From Thiothrix sp. UBA5583 (GTDB lineage Bacteria > Pseudomonadota > Gammaproteobacteria > Thiotrichales > Thiotrichaceae), in the NCBI GenBank assembly GCA_002425225.1, contig DILV01000023.1:1-64000 (forward strand): a stretch of DNA of 64,000 bases, read 5' to 3'. Below are positions 53,646-62,668 of this stretch, in pieces. The translations under genes and the position numbers were made by a program. The number at the start of each line of letters is the position of its first letter. Within the stretch, counting starts at the first letter, position 1. The notes below the pieces were generated by a model that saw nothing but the letters and a program-made list of their open reading frames with translations, was not told the origin of the DNA and did not search any database.

Positions 53646-54403
53646 AAGCGGAACAGCCGTAATGCATTTTGGGTTGTGACATCTGCGATGTGCGCGATGG
53701 TATCACCACGCAAGTCCGCAAGGGTAGCGGCAATGATGGGCAAGCGGGTGGGGTCATTACGTTTGCCGCGCCATTCGCTATCAGGCTGATCAGGCGCATC
53801 CGTTTCCAGTAGCAACGACTCCAGCGGCACACGGGACAGGATCGTGCGTAAGCGGCTGGCACGCGGATACGTGCACGTTCCCCCCACGCCCAGACAAAAT
53901 CCCAGCCGGACTAGGGTATCAGCTTGTTGCTGGCTACCGGCAAAACTGTGAATAACACCACGACTACCGGGAAAACGGCGTAGATGCTTGATGATGTGAT
54001 CGACCGAACGGCGGGCATGGATAATCAAGGGCAGATCAAATTCCCGTGCCAGTTGCAGATGTGCCGCAAACAGGGTTTCCTGCTGTTGCACATCCAGTTC
54101 CGTCAGGAAAAAATCCAACCCGCATTCGCCGACGGCTACTGGCCTTTCCTGTTCTAGCCAGTCACGCAAAGCGAGCAAATGTTCCGGGCGATGCTCTACC
54201 AGATAAACCGGATGCAAGCCGTAACTGGCATGAAAACCGGCGAACTCCGCACAGACTGCCCGCAAACGCGCCCAGCTTGCCGCAGTAATTGCCGGTAAAA
54301 CCAGATCGGTTACGCCAAGCAACTGCATTTGCTGCAAAATTTTTGCCCGGTCGGTAGCAAAATCCGGCTCGTCAAAATGGCAATGTGTGTCAATTAAACG
54401 CAT
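53642..54403 (-). CDS. TatD family deoxyribonuclease/hydrolase
   Basis: 253 residues. Metal ligands of the TIM-barrel hydrolase are present: DTHCHFD at the start, GECGLDF, IIHARR, HSFAGS, LETDAPD. TatD proteins are Mg-dependent 3'-5' exonucleases or related hydrolases. The start at 54403 is chosen for the family-like MRLIDTHCH; a start four codons upstream (54415) also exists. Overlaps the next gene by 4 bases. Confidence 0.92.
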   Translation of the reverse strand: MRLIDTHCHFDEPDFATDRAKILQQMQLLGVTDLVLPAITAASWARLRAVCAEFAGFHASYGLHPVYLVEHRPEHLLALRDWLEQERPVAVGECGLDFFLTELDVQQQETLFAAHLQLAREFDLPLIIHARRSVDHIIKHLRRFPGSRGVIHSFAGSQQQADTLVRLGFCLGVGGTCTYPRASRLRTILSRVPLESLLLETDAPDQPDSEWRGKRNDPTRLPIIAATLADLRGDTIAHIADVTTQNALRLFRL

Positions 54404-54454
54404 TTGCAGTACCATAGCTCCCTTCGGTATTCGCCATGCATGGAGCTTAACATA

Positions 54455-55249
54455 ATGAAAAAATCCGCCCTCCGGCTTTTCCAGATTACGGATTCACACT
54501 GTTACTCCGTGGATGATCGCCCGCTCGAATGGCTCAAAGACCAGACCGTTTATCCCAATCAAACCTTGCAGTCCGTACTGGCAGCATTGCGTACCAACCA
54601 GCAACCAGAACATGCCGCCGTGATCGTCAGTGGCGATCTGGTGCAGGAAGAAACGGCAGCATCCTACCAGCGTTGCAACCAGATACTGAACACATTCCCA
54701 CTACCCGTGCATGTCATCCCCGGCAATCATGACGTTCCCGAGCTGATGCAGGCCAACCTCAACGGCAATATCCGTTACTGTGAACCTATACAACTGGAAG
54801 GCTGGCAAATCATCCTGCTCGACAGCAGCGAGACCGACAGGGAGGAAGGCCACCTTTCCGGTCAGCAACTGGCTGATTTGCGCCAGCAACTGGGCGTATA
54901 CCCTGAAAAACATGCACTCATTTTCCTCCACCACCATCCGGTGCTGGTCAACAGCCCGTGGATGGATTCGATGCGCTTGCAGGAAGCTGAAGCCTTCTGG
55001 GATGTGGTTGCCGATTTCCCGCAGGTAAAGGCGGTATTCTGCGGGCATCTGCATCAGGAATTTATCGGCAGCGCCTGCGTTGGCGGACAGGTCGTGCCCG
55101 TGTACGGTACACCTGCCACCTGCGTACAACTCAAACTGCATACGCCTACCTATATGCTTGACCATATACGCCCGGCCTGGCGGGACATTGTCCTTTACCC
55201 AGATGGCACGGTGGAAACCCAGGTACATTATTTGACTCTGCCCGCCTAA
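54455..55249 (+). CDS. cpdA: CpdA-like cyclic-nucleotide phosphodiesterase
   Basis: 264 residues. The calcineurin-like metallophosphoesterase motifs are complete: FQITDSHC, SGDLVQEE, PGNHD, LHHHPV, CGHLHQE. The length and order match class III 3',5'-cAMP phosphodiesterase (CpdA). It would lower cAMP. The start at 54455 has GGAG 9 bases upstream. It lies 22 bases before the cobalamin riboswitch. Confidence 0.9.
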   Translation: MKKSALRLFQITDSHCYSVDDRPLEWLKDQTVYPNQTLQSVLAALRTNQQPEHAAVIVSGDLVQEETAASYQRCNQILNTFPLPVHVIPGNHDVPELMQANLNGNIRYCEPIQLEGWQIILLDSSETDREEGHLSGQQLADLRQQLGVYPEKHALIFLHHHPVLVNSPWMDSMRLQEAEAFWDVVADFPQVKAVFCGHLHQEFIGSACVGGQVVPVYGTPATCVQLKLHTPTYMLDHIRPAWRDIVLYPDGTVETQVHYLTLPA

Positions 55250-55270
55250 TCCCGTACCTTGCCGCGCTGT

Positions 55271-55379
55271 TCAGGTGCTTGTTCATCGCAAGATGGGAAC
55301 AAGGTCAATGGGAAACGGGTGCAAAACCCGTGCTGCCCTCGCAACGGTAAGCGTTTACGCAAGCCCGATACCAGCCTGA
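55271..55379 (+). ncRNA. Cobalamin (adenosylcobalamin-type) riboswitch of btuB
   Basis: P1 is TCAGG / CCTGA. Between are AATGGGAAACGGGTGCAAAA, CGTGCTGCCCTCGCAACGG and AAGCCCGATACCAGCC, which are the conserved core of B12 riboswitches (GGGAA, the CCCGCAAC-type box, and the AGYCAGGA-box equivalent). It ends 95 bases before the btuB start. Binding of cobalamin would turn down btuB translation. Confidence 0.92.
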
Positions 55380-55474
55380 CGATGCACGGTGTGTTTACCC
55401 CTCACCTCAAGGAAAACACAACCGTTACCCGTAAAAGTGCGCGATGGGCGCACCGTTTTGGAAACCCTAATCTT

Positions 55475-57373
55475 ATGAAAGCATTCCCTTTTGCCGCTGT
55501 GTGTGGCACTGCCCTTATTTGCCTGTCCGTTTCCCCGACTGTGTTGGCGGAAGAAACCACCACCCAACTCGACGAAATCGTTGTCACCGCTGACCGCAAG
55601 GCGCGGACAGTGGACGAAACCCTCACCCCAGTTACCATCATTACCCGCAAGGATATTGAGAAGTATCAGGCAACGGATGTGGTGGAAGTACTACGTCGTG
55701 TACCGGGTTTGAGCATCAGTAACGATGGCGGCATCGGAAAAAGCACATCAATACGCTTACGTGGCACAGAATCCCGCCACGTGCTAGTGCTACTTGATGG
55801 GGTAAAACTGGGGTCAGCGACATTAGGTACTGTGTCTTTTCAACACATTCCAGTGGCACAAATAGAGCGTATTGAAGTGGTACGTGGCTCACGCTCCAGC
55901 CTCTACGGTTCGGAAGCCATCGGCGGTGTGATCCAACTGTTTACCCGCAAAAGCAAAGCGGGCTTCCAGCCTGAATTGGTATTACAAGCAGGCACCAACG
56001 ACACCAACAGCGTCAATCTCAATTTTGCCGGGGGTGATGCCAACACCTGGTACAACATGGGCATTGGTGCAGAACAGGCAGGGGGTATCAATGCCCACCG
56101 CGAAGACACAACCCTTGAGCGCGACGGTTATGAGCGCAATCATGGTACATTCCGGGTTGGACACCGTTTCGCCAACCATGTCCAAGTGGAAACCAGCCTG
56201 ACCCAAACCGCAGGTGACAGCGCCTATGACAATGCTTTCACGCCCACAACCAGCAACCCGACAGAAACGGCGGAACAGCAAACCCTTGCAAGCAAACTCA
56301 CTGCCCCTATCAACGCAACAACCACTGTAACTGCGCAATTAGGTCAACTGGACGATACCCAGGACAATTACGACAACGGCACATTCAGCAACGGTTACAA
56401 AACCAGACGCACGATGGGCAGCCTGCAAGTGGACAGCCAAATTCTGCACTTGGGTAACTTGACGCTTGGTATAGACCAGCAGAAAGACAAGATCCAAGCC
56501 TCTGATCTTGATGTCTGGAGTCCTGGCGACCAGCAATACAGCAAAAAAACCAACAAGAATAGCGGCATCTTTGCCAATTACCAGCAGGATTTCGGCAAAA
56601 CTGACATGGAACTATCCATGCGCCGCGATGCCAGCCAGCAATTTGGCAAGCATAACAGCGGGACTATTGCTGTGGGACATGACCTGTCCGATAACCTGCG
56701 CTTGAAAGCCAGTTACGGTACAGCATTTAAAGCGCCCTCCATGAATGACCTGTACTACCCAGATACCCCCTTCGGCATTGGCAACCCCGACTTGAAAGCC
56801 GAATCCAGCCGTAACCGTGAAATTGGCGTGCAAGGCAAATGGCAACATGGCACATGGGAAGCCAATGCATTCCACAACCGAGTCGACAACCTCATCACAT
56901 GGCAACCTGTTGATCCCGCCAATACTTGGGGGCAATGGACGCCCACCAATGTGGGCAAAGTTGACATCAAAGGCGTGGAAGCCAGCATCAGCACCCAAAT
57001 ACACGGTTTTGACATCAGTGGCAATGCCACATTGCAACAAGCCAACAACATCAGCGGGGAAAATGCCGGTAAACGCCTGATCAACCGCCCACACCATCTG
57101 GCGAGCGTGGACATTGACCGCAAGCTGGGTAAATTCAATGTTGGGGCAACCGTACAAGGTGAGGGCAAGCGTTATTCCGATGCCACCAATGCCGCAACAA
57201 CCAAACTACCCGGCTACGCCACTGTTGACCTCCGTGCTGATTACCAATTGTCGAAAGACTGGGCAGTCGGGGCAAAAATCCGCAACGTGCTAGACAAGGA
57301 CTATCAAACCAACTACGGGTATAATCAGGACGGTATCAACGGTTTGGTGACAGTCAAATACGCACCGAAGTAA
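55475..57373 (+). CDS. btuB: BtuB-type TonB-dependent cobalamin receptor
   Basis: 632 residues. Signal peptide (about 1-23, ending TVLA), TonB-box-like TQLDEIVVTA, plug domain (RVPGLSISNDGG...STSIRLRGTESRHVLVLLDGVKLG) and a beta-barrel ending VTVKYAPK. It imports corrinoids across the outer membrane. The start at 55475 follows the riboswitch; an upstream frame to 55259 would read through the riboswitch and is rejected. Followed by the palindromic repeat at 57377. Confidence 0.95.
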   Translation: MKAFPFAAVCGTALICLSVSPTVLAEETTTQLDEIVVTADRKARTVDETLTPVTIITRKDIEKYQATDVVEVLRRVPGLSISNDGGIGKSTSIRLRGTESRHVLVLLDGVKLGSATLGTVSFQHIPVAQIERIEVVRGSRSSLYGSEAIGGVIQLFTRKSKAGFQPELVLQAGTNDTNSVNLNFAGGDANTWYNMGIGAEQAGGINAHREDTTLERDGYERNHGTFRVGHRFANHVQVETSLTQTAGDSAYDNAFTPTTSNPTETAEQQTLASKLTAPINATTTVTAQLGQLDDTQDNYDNGTFSNGYKTRRTMGSLQVDSQILHLGNLTLGIDQQKDKIQASDLDVWSPGDQQYSKKTNKNSGIFANYQQDFGKTDMELSMRRDASQQFGKHNSGTIAVGHDLSDNLRLKASYGTAFKAPSMNDLYYPDTPFGIGNPDLKAESSRNREIGVQGKWQHGTWEANAFHNRVDNLITWQPVDPANTWGQWTPTNVGKVDIKGVEASISTQIHGFDISGNATLQQANNISGENAGKRLINRPHHLASVDIDRKLGKFNVGATVQGEGKRYSDATNAATTKLPGYATVDLRADYQLSKDWAVGAKIRNVLDKDYQTNYGYNQDGINGLVTVKYAPK

Positions 57374-57376
57374 TTA

Positions 57377-57414
57377 CCCCTCACCCCAACCCCTCTCCCT
57401 CAAGGGGAGAGGGG
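57377..57414. repeat. Half copy of the CCCTC/GAGGG palindromic repeat
   Basis: Begins CCCCTCACCCCAACCCCTCT and ends GGGGAGAGGGG. It contains only the left half of the copy at 22451. It lies between btuB and the next gene, 15 bases before that gene's start. Confidence 0.85.
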
Positions 57415-57429
57415 CTTTAGGAGACAACA

Positions 57430-57987
57430 ATGTTCACACTTTCAACGAAACACCAATGGCTGGTCGGTAGCATCTTGTTGCTGGTCATGCTGCTGACCCG
57501 CAGCCCAATGATTGACCATCTGCAAGATGCGTCATGGGCGGTCTTTTTCCTGCTGGGCTTTTATGTGCGCCCACTGTGGGCAATGCCGCTATTCTGGTTG
57601 GCAGGTTTCGCAGTGGATGCCGCTGTCACCAGTACAGGCATTGTTTCCAGCTATTGCTACACACCTGCTTACGGTTTCACTTTCCCGGCGTATGCCGCAC
57701 TGTGGGGTGCAGGACGCTGGTTCGCACAGCATTACCGTCCTGACTGGCAGGGTCTGGCAACGCTGGCACTCGCCGTTGGTGTAGGAACAGCAGCCTGCTT
57801 TGCCATTTCCAACCTCGGCTTTTATCTGTTTGCAGGTTATTTTGAACAAATGGATGCAGCAGCCTACAGCGTATCTGTCCTGAAATACCTGCCCGGTTAC
57901 TTACAGACGACCATGCTGTATGTTGGCATCGCAGCCCTGATACACATTGCCGTTACGCAAGTGACACCAGCCAAAACCGCGCACTAA
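57430..57987 (+). CDS. Polytopic membrane protein linked to cobalamin uptake
   Basis: 185 residues with about five or six transmembrane helices. No family was recognised for certain. It sits downstream of the riboswitch-controlled btuB, so a role in cobalamin or cobalt passage is inferred; its size and topology recall ECF-transporter S-components, but no signature is decisive. GGAG-like TTTAGGAGA precedes the start. Convergent with cobS. Confidence 0.6.
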   Translation: MFTLSTKHQWLVGSILLLVMLLTRSPMIDHLQDASWAVFFLLGFYVRPLWAMPLFWLAGFAVDAAVTSTGIVSSYCYTPAYGFTFPAYAALWGAGRWFAQHYRPDWQGLATLALAVGVGTAACFAISNLGFYLFAGYFEQMDAAAYSVSVLKYLPGYLQTTMLYVGIAALIHIAVTQVTPAKTAH

Positions 57988-58013
57988 GCCGTGTGGCTTG
58001 TGTTGGCAGTTGT

Positions 58014-58748
58014 TCAGACTGCCAACGCAAACCCAAGCAACCACAGCATTTCCCCGCTTTCCACTGCCGCACCCGCCGTATCCCCAGTGCAACCTTGCAA
58101 GCGTTGCAACATCATCCGCCGCAACAGCCAAAAGCCGATGAGCGCGGCGAAAAGTCCCTGCATGGAAACCAGCATTGCCACCACCAGCGTTGCCAGCGTG
58201 ACCCACCATGCTGTTTCACGCGGCAAATGTTCCGTCACTGCACTTGCCAAGCCGCCCGCCCGCACGTAAGGCGTGGTCAGGAACAGCAGCAGCACCAACG
58301 CCCGCCCTAATGCCGGGGCAAACAATACCGCCAACCACGCGCCTCTTTCCAGCAACACCACCAGCGCGGCAAATTTCAGCAACAGAAGCCCGACCAACGC
58401 GATCACGCCCGCAGCACCGACCAGCGGGTCTTTGAGAATACTGTGGGTCTTTTCCACATCGCCGAAACCGCCAAGCCAAGCATCGGCACTATCCGCTAAC
58501 CCGTCCAGATGCAGCCCACCGGTGATAGCAGCCCATAGCACGGTAAGAATTGCGGCTAACAGTATTGCCGGTGAATGGGGCAATAACAGAAGGGGAATGC
58601 AGAGCAACGCACCAATCAACAGCCCCACCAGCGGGTAAAACAAGGCAGCGCGAGCAAAATCGGAGGCTTCCAGCTTGCCCAGATCAGCCACGGGGATACG
58701 GCTAAGAAAAGACAAGGCGAGCAGGAAAGGTAGTAGCCGTTTTTTCAT
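58014..58748 (-). CDS. cobS: Adenosylcobinamide-GDP ribazoletransferase (cobalamin synthase)
   Basis: 244 residues with several transmembrane helices. The family motif GLHLDGLADSADAWLGG is present, as is LSFLSRIPV at the start. It joins adenosylcobinamide-GDP to alpha-ribazole in the membrane, the last step of the lower-ligand branch. Overlaps cobC by 4 bases. Last gene of the cobU-cobT-cobC-cobS unit. Confidence 0.95.
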   Translation of the reverse strand: MKKRLLPFLLALSFLSRIPVADLGKLEASDFARAALFYPLVGLLIGALLCIPLLLLPHSPAILLAAILTVLWAAITGGLHLDGLADSADAWLGGFGDVEKTHSILKDPLVGAAGVIALVGLLLLKFAALVVLLERGAWLAVLFAPALGRALVLLLFLTTPYVRAGGLASAVTEHLPRETAWWVTLATLVVAMLVSMQGLFAALIGFWLLRRMMLQRLQGCTGDTAGAAVESGEMLWLLGFALAV

Positions 58749-59356
58749 CCCTGAACCAACCCATGCCCTACCACCGAACTCACCCCGTCCGGGTACACCC
58801 GTATCCGCGTGATCTGTGCATAACCCACCTCAAATGCCAGGCTTTTCTGGTAAAGAATATCCAACGCCTTCGCCAGCACCACCCGTATCACTCCTGCGTG
58901 GGTCAACAGCAACACCCGCTGCCCCGCGTATTGCGTGGTCAGTTCCGCCCATGCTTCATGTACCCGCGCAATAAAAGTTTCCATCGCCTCCCCGTGTGGG
59001 GCAATGAAACGACGTGGCTGTTGCCACAATTGCTGCATCAAATCGGGGGACTCTTCCCACAATTCGGTGGATGTTTTACCGACCCAATCACCGAAATCCA
59101 TTTCCCCGAAACGAACATCTACCCAAAACGGACAGCCCAAACGCTTCGCCAGCATCCGGGCAAAATCGTGGCAACGGCGACTGGGGGAAGTCACTACCAC
59201 ATCCCACTGCCCGTGTTGGGTGGCGCGTGTCAGTTGTTTCCAGCCTTCGTTGCCGAGTGGTTCATGGCTGGGTGCGCAAAACAGGTGGGGAGTAACAACC
59301 TGCCCATGGCGCAACAGGTCGATGGTGGTGGGGTTGGGTGTTACAGCGTCATCCAT
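58745..59356 (-). CDS. cobC: Histidine phosphatase, alpha-ribazole phosphatase-like
   Basis: 203 residues. The phosphoglycerate-mutase-type motif LLRHGQV, then TSPSRRCHDFA, FGEMDFGDW and LLLTHAGVIR are seen. It probably removes the phosphate from alpha-ribazole-5'-phosphate or adenosylcobalamin-5'-phosphate. Assigned to this role by location between cobT and cobS; the fold alone could be another phosphatase. Confidence 0.88.
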   Translation of the reverse strand: MDDAVTPNPTTIDLLRHGQVVTPHLFCAPSHEPLGNEGWKQLTRATQHGQWDVVVTSPSRRCHDFARMLAKRLGCPFWVDVRFGEMDFGDWVGKTSTELWEESPDLMQQLWQQPRRFIAPHGEAMETFIARVHEAWAELTTQYAGQRVLLLTHAGVIRVVLAKALDILYQKSLAFEVGYAQITRIRVYPDGVSSVVGHGLVQG

Positions 59357-59376
59357 GAGCCAATCTTTCCTCCAAG

Positions 59377-60420
59377 TTACAATTTTGCGGCGACAGCAGC
59401 TTCGGCAAACGTCGCCATGTTGTTATGCAAAGCACAAGCCAAGCGCAATAACGGTACAGCCACTGCCGCCCCGCTGCCCTCGCCCAGCCGCATTCCCAAA
59501 TCCAGCAGCGGCGGATGTGTAAATGCCGCCAGCGCAAACTTATACCCTTGCTCTGCCGACTGGTGCGACAACAGCAACCATTCCCCGACCGCAGGCTGAT
59601 AACGCAACGCGACCAATGCTGCTGCCGTACCGATAAAACCATCCACTAGGACCGGCACACCCAATTGCGCTGCTCGCAAATACGCCCCGGTCAGTGCGGC
59701 GATTTCAAACCCGCCGATGCAACGCAATGTTTCCATCGGGTCATGGAAATGCTGGCGGTGCTTATTCAAGATGCGGCGAATGACCGTGACTTTGTGCGCC
59801 ATGCCCGCCGCATCCAGACCCGTTCCTGCACCCGTTGCCTCACGAATAGGCGCATCCAGCAAGGCACAATAAAGGGCGGTAGCTGCGGTAGTGTTAGCAA
59901 TGCCCATCTCACCACCGATGAAAAGGTCAGCACCCGCAGCATGGGCACGTTCCAGCGCATCCGCCCCGGCTTGCAGGGCAAGGTGTAATTGCGCTTGGCT
60001 CATCGCGGCTTCCAGCGCACTGTTTGCCGTGCCGTCGCCTGCGCGTTGGCTGACCAGTTGCGGGTGGAAAAGCGGGGTTTTCACGCCGACATCCACTACC
60101 TCCAGTGTTGCGCCTAATTCCCCTGCCAACACGCTAATTGCCGCGCCACCTGCCAGAAAGTTTTGCACCATTTGTGCGGTAACGGCTTGCGGAAAAGCAG
60201 AAACACCCTCTTCCGCCACCCCGTGATCGGCGGCAAAAATGCTGATGCAAACCTTGTCCACACACGGCTGTTCGCGCCCTTGCAATCCGGCGAGCATTAC
60301 CGCAACGGCTTCCAGTGCACCTAACGCGCCCGGTGGCTTGGTAAGTCGCGACTGGCGTTCCAAGGCAACCTCAAGCACACGGGCATCGGGTAACTGACAG
60401 GGTGTGTTTAACCATTCCAT
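59377..60420 (-). CDS. cobT: Nicotinate-nucleotide--dimethylbenzimidazole phosphoribosyltransferase
   Basis: 347 residues, standard length. Conserved elements are [51 protein letters not shown] and late [13 protein letters not shown] with the catalytic Glu. It makes alpha-ribazole phosphate from the lower-ligand base. Overlaps cobU by 13 bases. Confidence 0.96.
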   Translation of the reverse strand: MEWLNTPCQLPDARVLEVALERQSRLTKPPGALGALEAVAVMLAGLQGREQPCVDKVCISIFAADHGVAEEGVSAFPQAVTAQMVQNFLAGGAAISVLAGELGATLEVVDVGVKTPLFHPQLVSQRAGDGTANSALEAAMSQAQLHLALQAGADALERAHAAGADLFIGGEMGIANTTAATALYCALLDAPIREATGAGTGLDAAGMAHKVTVIRRILNKHRQHFHDPMETLRCIGGFEIAALTGAYLRAAQLGVPVLVDGFIGTAAALVALRYQPAVGEWLLLSHQSAEQGYKFALAAFTHPPLLDLGMRLGEGSGAAVAVPLLRLACALHNNMATFAEAAVAAKL

Positions 60421-60938
60421 GTAACTGTTCCTTTCAGTGGGTAGGGCAAACCTGCCACCATGAAAACCACATTATCCACAGATGCCGCCAGTTGCTGGTG
60501 CAACCACCCTGCATGATCGACGTAACGGCGTGTCAATTCGCCCAACGGTACAACCCCCAAGCCAACCTCATTGCTGACCAGCAGTACGTCTCCCGGCAAG
60601 CTCGGCAAACAGGCAAGTAACCCGGTCGTTTCGGTGTGCAAGCGGGTTTCATCATCCAGGCATAGCAGATTGGTGAGCCACAGGGTCAGACAATCCACCA
60701 GCAATACTCGCTGCGGGCGGGCGTGCTGTTGCAGGGCTGCCGCCAATGCCAGCGGCTCCTCCAGCGTTTGCCAGTGGACAGGGCGCATCATTCGGTGATG
60801 CTGGATGCGGGCTTGCATTTCCGCATCATGAGCCTGGGCTGTGGCAAGGTAAACCACCTCCCGCCCGGATTGCAGCGCCAGGGTTTCGGCATAGCGGCTC
60901 TTGCCTGAACGTGCACCACCAAGGATTAAGGCTTGCAT
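60408..60938 (-). CDS. cobU: Adenosylcobinamide kinase / guanylyltransferase
   Basis: 176 residues. Walker A GGARSGKS begins the protein; HHRMMRP carries the guanylylated His, and [14 protein letters not shown] and [11 protein letters not shown] are typical. The bifunctional enzyme activates cobinamide with GTP. First gene of the cob unit. An XRE-type regulator starts 41 bases away on the other strand. Confidence 0.95.
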   Translation of the reverse strand: MQALILGGARSGKSRYAETLALQSGREVVYLATAQAHDAEMQARIQHHRMMRPVHWQTLEEPLALAAALQQHARPQRVLLVDCLTLWLTNLLCLDDETRLHTETTGLLACLPSLPGDVLLVSNEVGLGVVPLGELTRRYVDHAGWLHQQLAASVDNVVFMVAGLPYPLKGTVTWNG

Positions 60939-60979
60939 GGGTATGGATAATCCGAAAAGGGACAGTTTACAATAAGCCC

Positions 60980-61720
60980 ATGCCGCAAACGACCGAACTC
61001 ATTATCACCCTGAAAAAACTGCTCAAGCGCCACAACAAGACTTACGCAGATGTGGCTGCCTGCCTGCAATTATCAGAAGCCAGTGTCAAACGCCTATTTT
61101 CCGAACAAAACCTGTCGCTGCAACGCCTGGATGAAATATGTACCCTGCTGGACATGGAAATCACCGATCTCGTCCACGAAATGCAGGCCGAACACCGCAA
61201 ACCGATCAGTGAACTCAGCCACGCGCAGGAAAAGGAAATTGCCGATGACCTGTTCCTGATGATGGTGACAGTGTGTGTGCTTAACCGCTGGTCATTGCAG
61301 GATATTGTCAGCCGTTACAACTTCAGTGAAACCCAAGTCATCCGTTACCTTGCCCACCTTGACCGCTTGCGTATCATCGAATTGCAACCCGGCAACCGCA
61401 TCAAGCTGCTGGTCGCGCCCAATTTCAAATGGCGGGATGACGGGCCGATCATGCAACTGTTCCGCGCCAAGATTGAAAGCGAGTATTTCCGCACCAGCTT
61501 TAGCAAGGATAGCGAGAAACTGCTCGTGTTGAACGGCATGTTGAGCGATGCCAGCAATGCCCTGTTCCAGCGCAAAATGGCGCAGCTTGCCAAGGATTTC
61601 GACACCCTCAGCAAGGATGACGCCAGCCTGCCGATCGGGGAACGCAAAGGCTCCACCGTGCTGGTTGCCATGCGTGACTGGGATTATGAGCGCCTGTTCG
61701 GGGATCAACGCAAGCCATGA
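60980..61720 (+). CDS. XRE-type helix-turn-helix regulator with helical C-terminal domain
   Basis: 246 residues. The N-terminal HTH (TELIITLKKLLKRHNKTYADVAACLQLSEASVKRLFSE) is Cro/CI-like. The rest is helical, with a second possible winged helix (about 95-130, WSLQDIVSRYNFSETQVIRYLAHLDRLRIIEL). No ligand domain recognised. The start at 60980 gives a compact HTH; the longer frame reads across the cobU promoter. Overlaps the methyltransferase gene by 4 bases, suggesting coupled expression. Confidence 0.78.
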   Translation: MPQTTELIITLKKLLKRHNKTYADVAACLQLSEASVKRLFSEQNLSLQRLDEICTLLDMEITDLVHEMQAEHRKPISELSHAQEKEIADDLFLMMVTVCVLNRWSLQDIVSRYNFSETQVIRYLAHLDRLRIIELQPGNRIKLLVAPNFKWRDDGPIMQLFRAKIESEYFRTSFSKDSEKLLVLNGMLSDASNALFQRKMAQLAKDFDTLSKDDASLPIGERKGSTVLVAMRDWDYERLFGDQRKP

Positions 61721-62568
61721 ACCCGCGCATCCATACCCAGAGCTGGGAAGATTACGAGCTGATTGACGCAGGTAACGGCAAGAAGCTGGAACGCTGGGGT
61801 TCGATAATCACCATCCGCCCTGAAGTGCAGGCTTACTTCAAACCCGCTCAGACCCATGCCGAATGGCAACGGCAAGCCCACTGGGAATTTCACGAAACCG
61901 GCAAGCAATCCGGGCAATGGCAAGCCCTGCAAGCTGATGCGCCCGCTAGCTGGCAAATCCGTTACCAGAACTTGCGCTTCCAGCTCGAACTGACCCGTTT
62001 CAAGCACCTTGGCCTGTTCCCGGAACAGCGCTGCAACTGGGATTTCATTGCGGAACACCTGCCTGCCGAGGGGCGCTTCCTCAACCTGTTTGCCTACACC
62101 GGGGCAGCATCCTGCATGGCACGCCACACCGGGGCGGAAACCCTGCATGTTGATTCCGTCAAGCAACTGATCACCTGGGCAAACACCAACATGGCACTCA
62201 GCGGACTGGCTGACATCAAGTGGATCCGCGAAGACGCCCTGACTTTCGCCGCGCGTGAATGCAAACGTGGCAAACAATACCACGGCATCATCATGGATCC
62301 CCCCGCCTGGGGGCTAGGCGTCAAAGGCGAACAATGGAAGCTGGAAAACCAACTGACAAACCTGCTGAGCAATGCCAATCAATTGCTGACACCTGGTGGA
62401 TTCCTGATTCTCAACACCTATTCCCCCAGCATTAGCTTGCCTGACATCGCCCGGTTGGCACAGCAACACTTTCACTCCAGGCACTGCGAATGGCGCGAAT
62501 TGTGGATGCAAACCAGCACAGGCAAGGAGCTTTATTACGGCAACCTGCTGCGAGCGTTCAAAAAATAG
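61717..62568 (+). CDS. Class I SAM-dependent methyltransferase (RlmI/RlmK-like)
   Basis: 283 residues. The Rossmann core has FLNLFAYTGAASCMARHTGAETLHVDSVKQLITWANTN; the catalytic-type motif is IIMDPPAWGLG. This matches the RlmI/RlmKL group of rRNA cytosine/guanine methyltransferases, but without the N-terminal PUA domain of RlmI. Substrate is probably RNA. Overlaps the regulator gene by 4 bases. Confidence 0.82.
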   Translation: MNPRIHTQSWEDYELIDAGNGKKLERWGSIITIRPEVQAYFKPAQTHAEWQRQAHWEFHETGKQSGQWQALQADAPASWQIRYQNLRFQLELTRFKHLGLFPEQRCNWDFIAEHLPAEGRFLNLFAYTGAASCMARHTGAETLHVDSVKQLITWANTNMALSGLADIKWIREDALTFAARECKRGKQYHGIIMDPPAWGLGVKGEQWKLENQLTNLLSNANQLLTPGGFLILNTYSPSISLPDIARLAQQHFHSRHCEWRELWMQTSTGKELYYGNLLRAFKK

Positions 62569-62668
62569 CCTTTTGGCGGCTGCACTGACATTTGTCAGCA
62601 CATTCTTGCCACCCGTTTATTAATATCGGAAAGTTACTGTTTGCTTAAAAAGTCATGTGGAGTGCTCA

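Noticed and set aside
62585..62598. Palindrome CTGACATTTGTCAG before ppk2
   Set aside because: A single short palindrome with no T-run and no match to a known operator; not enough to call a site.
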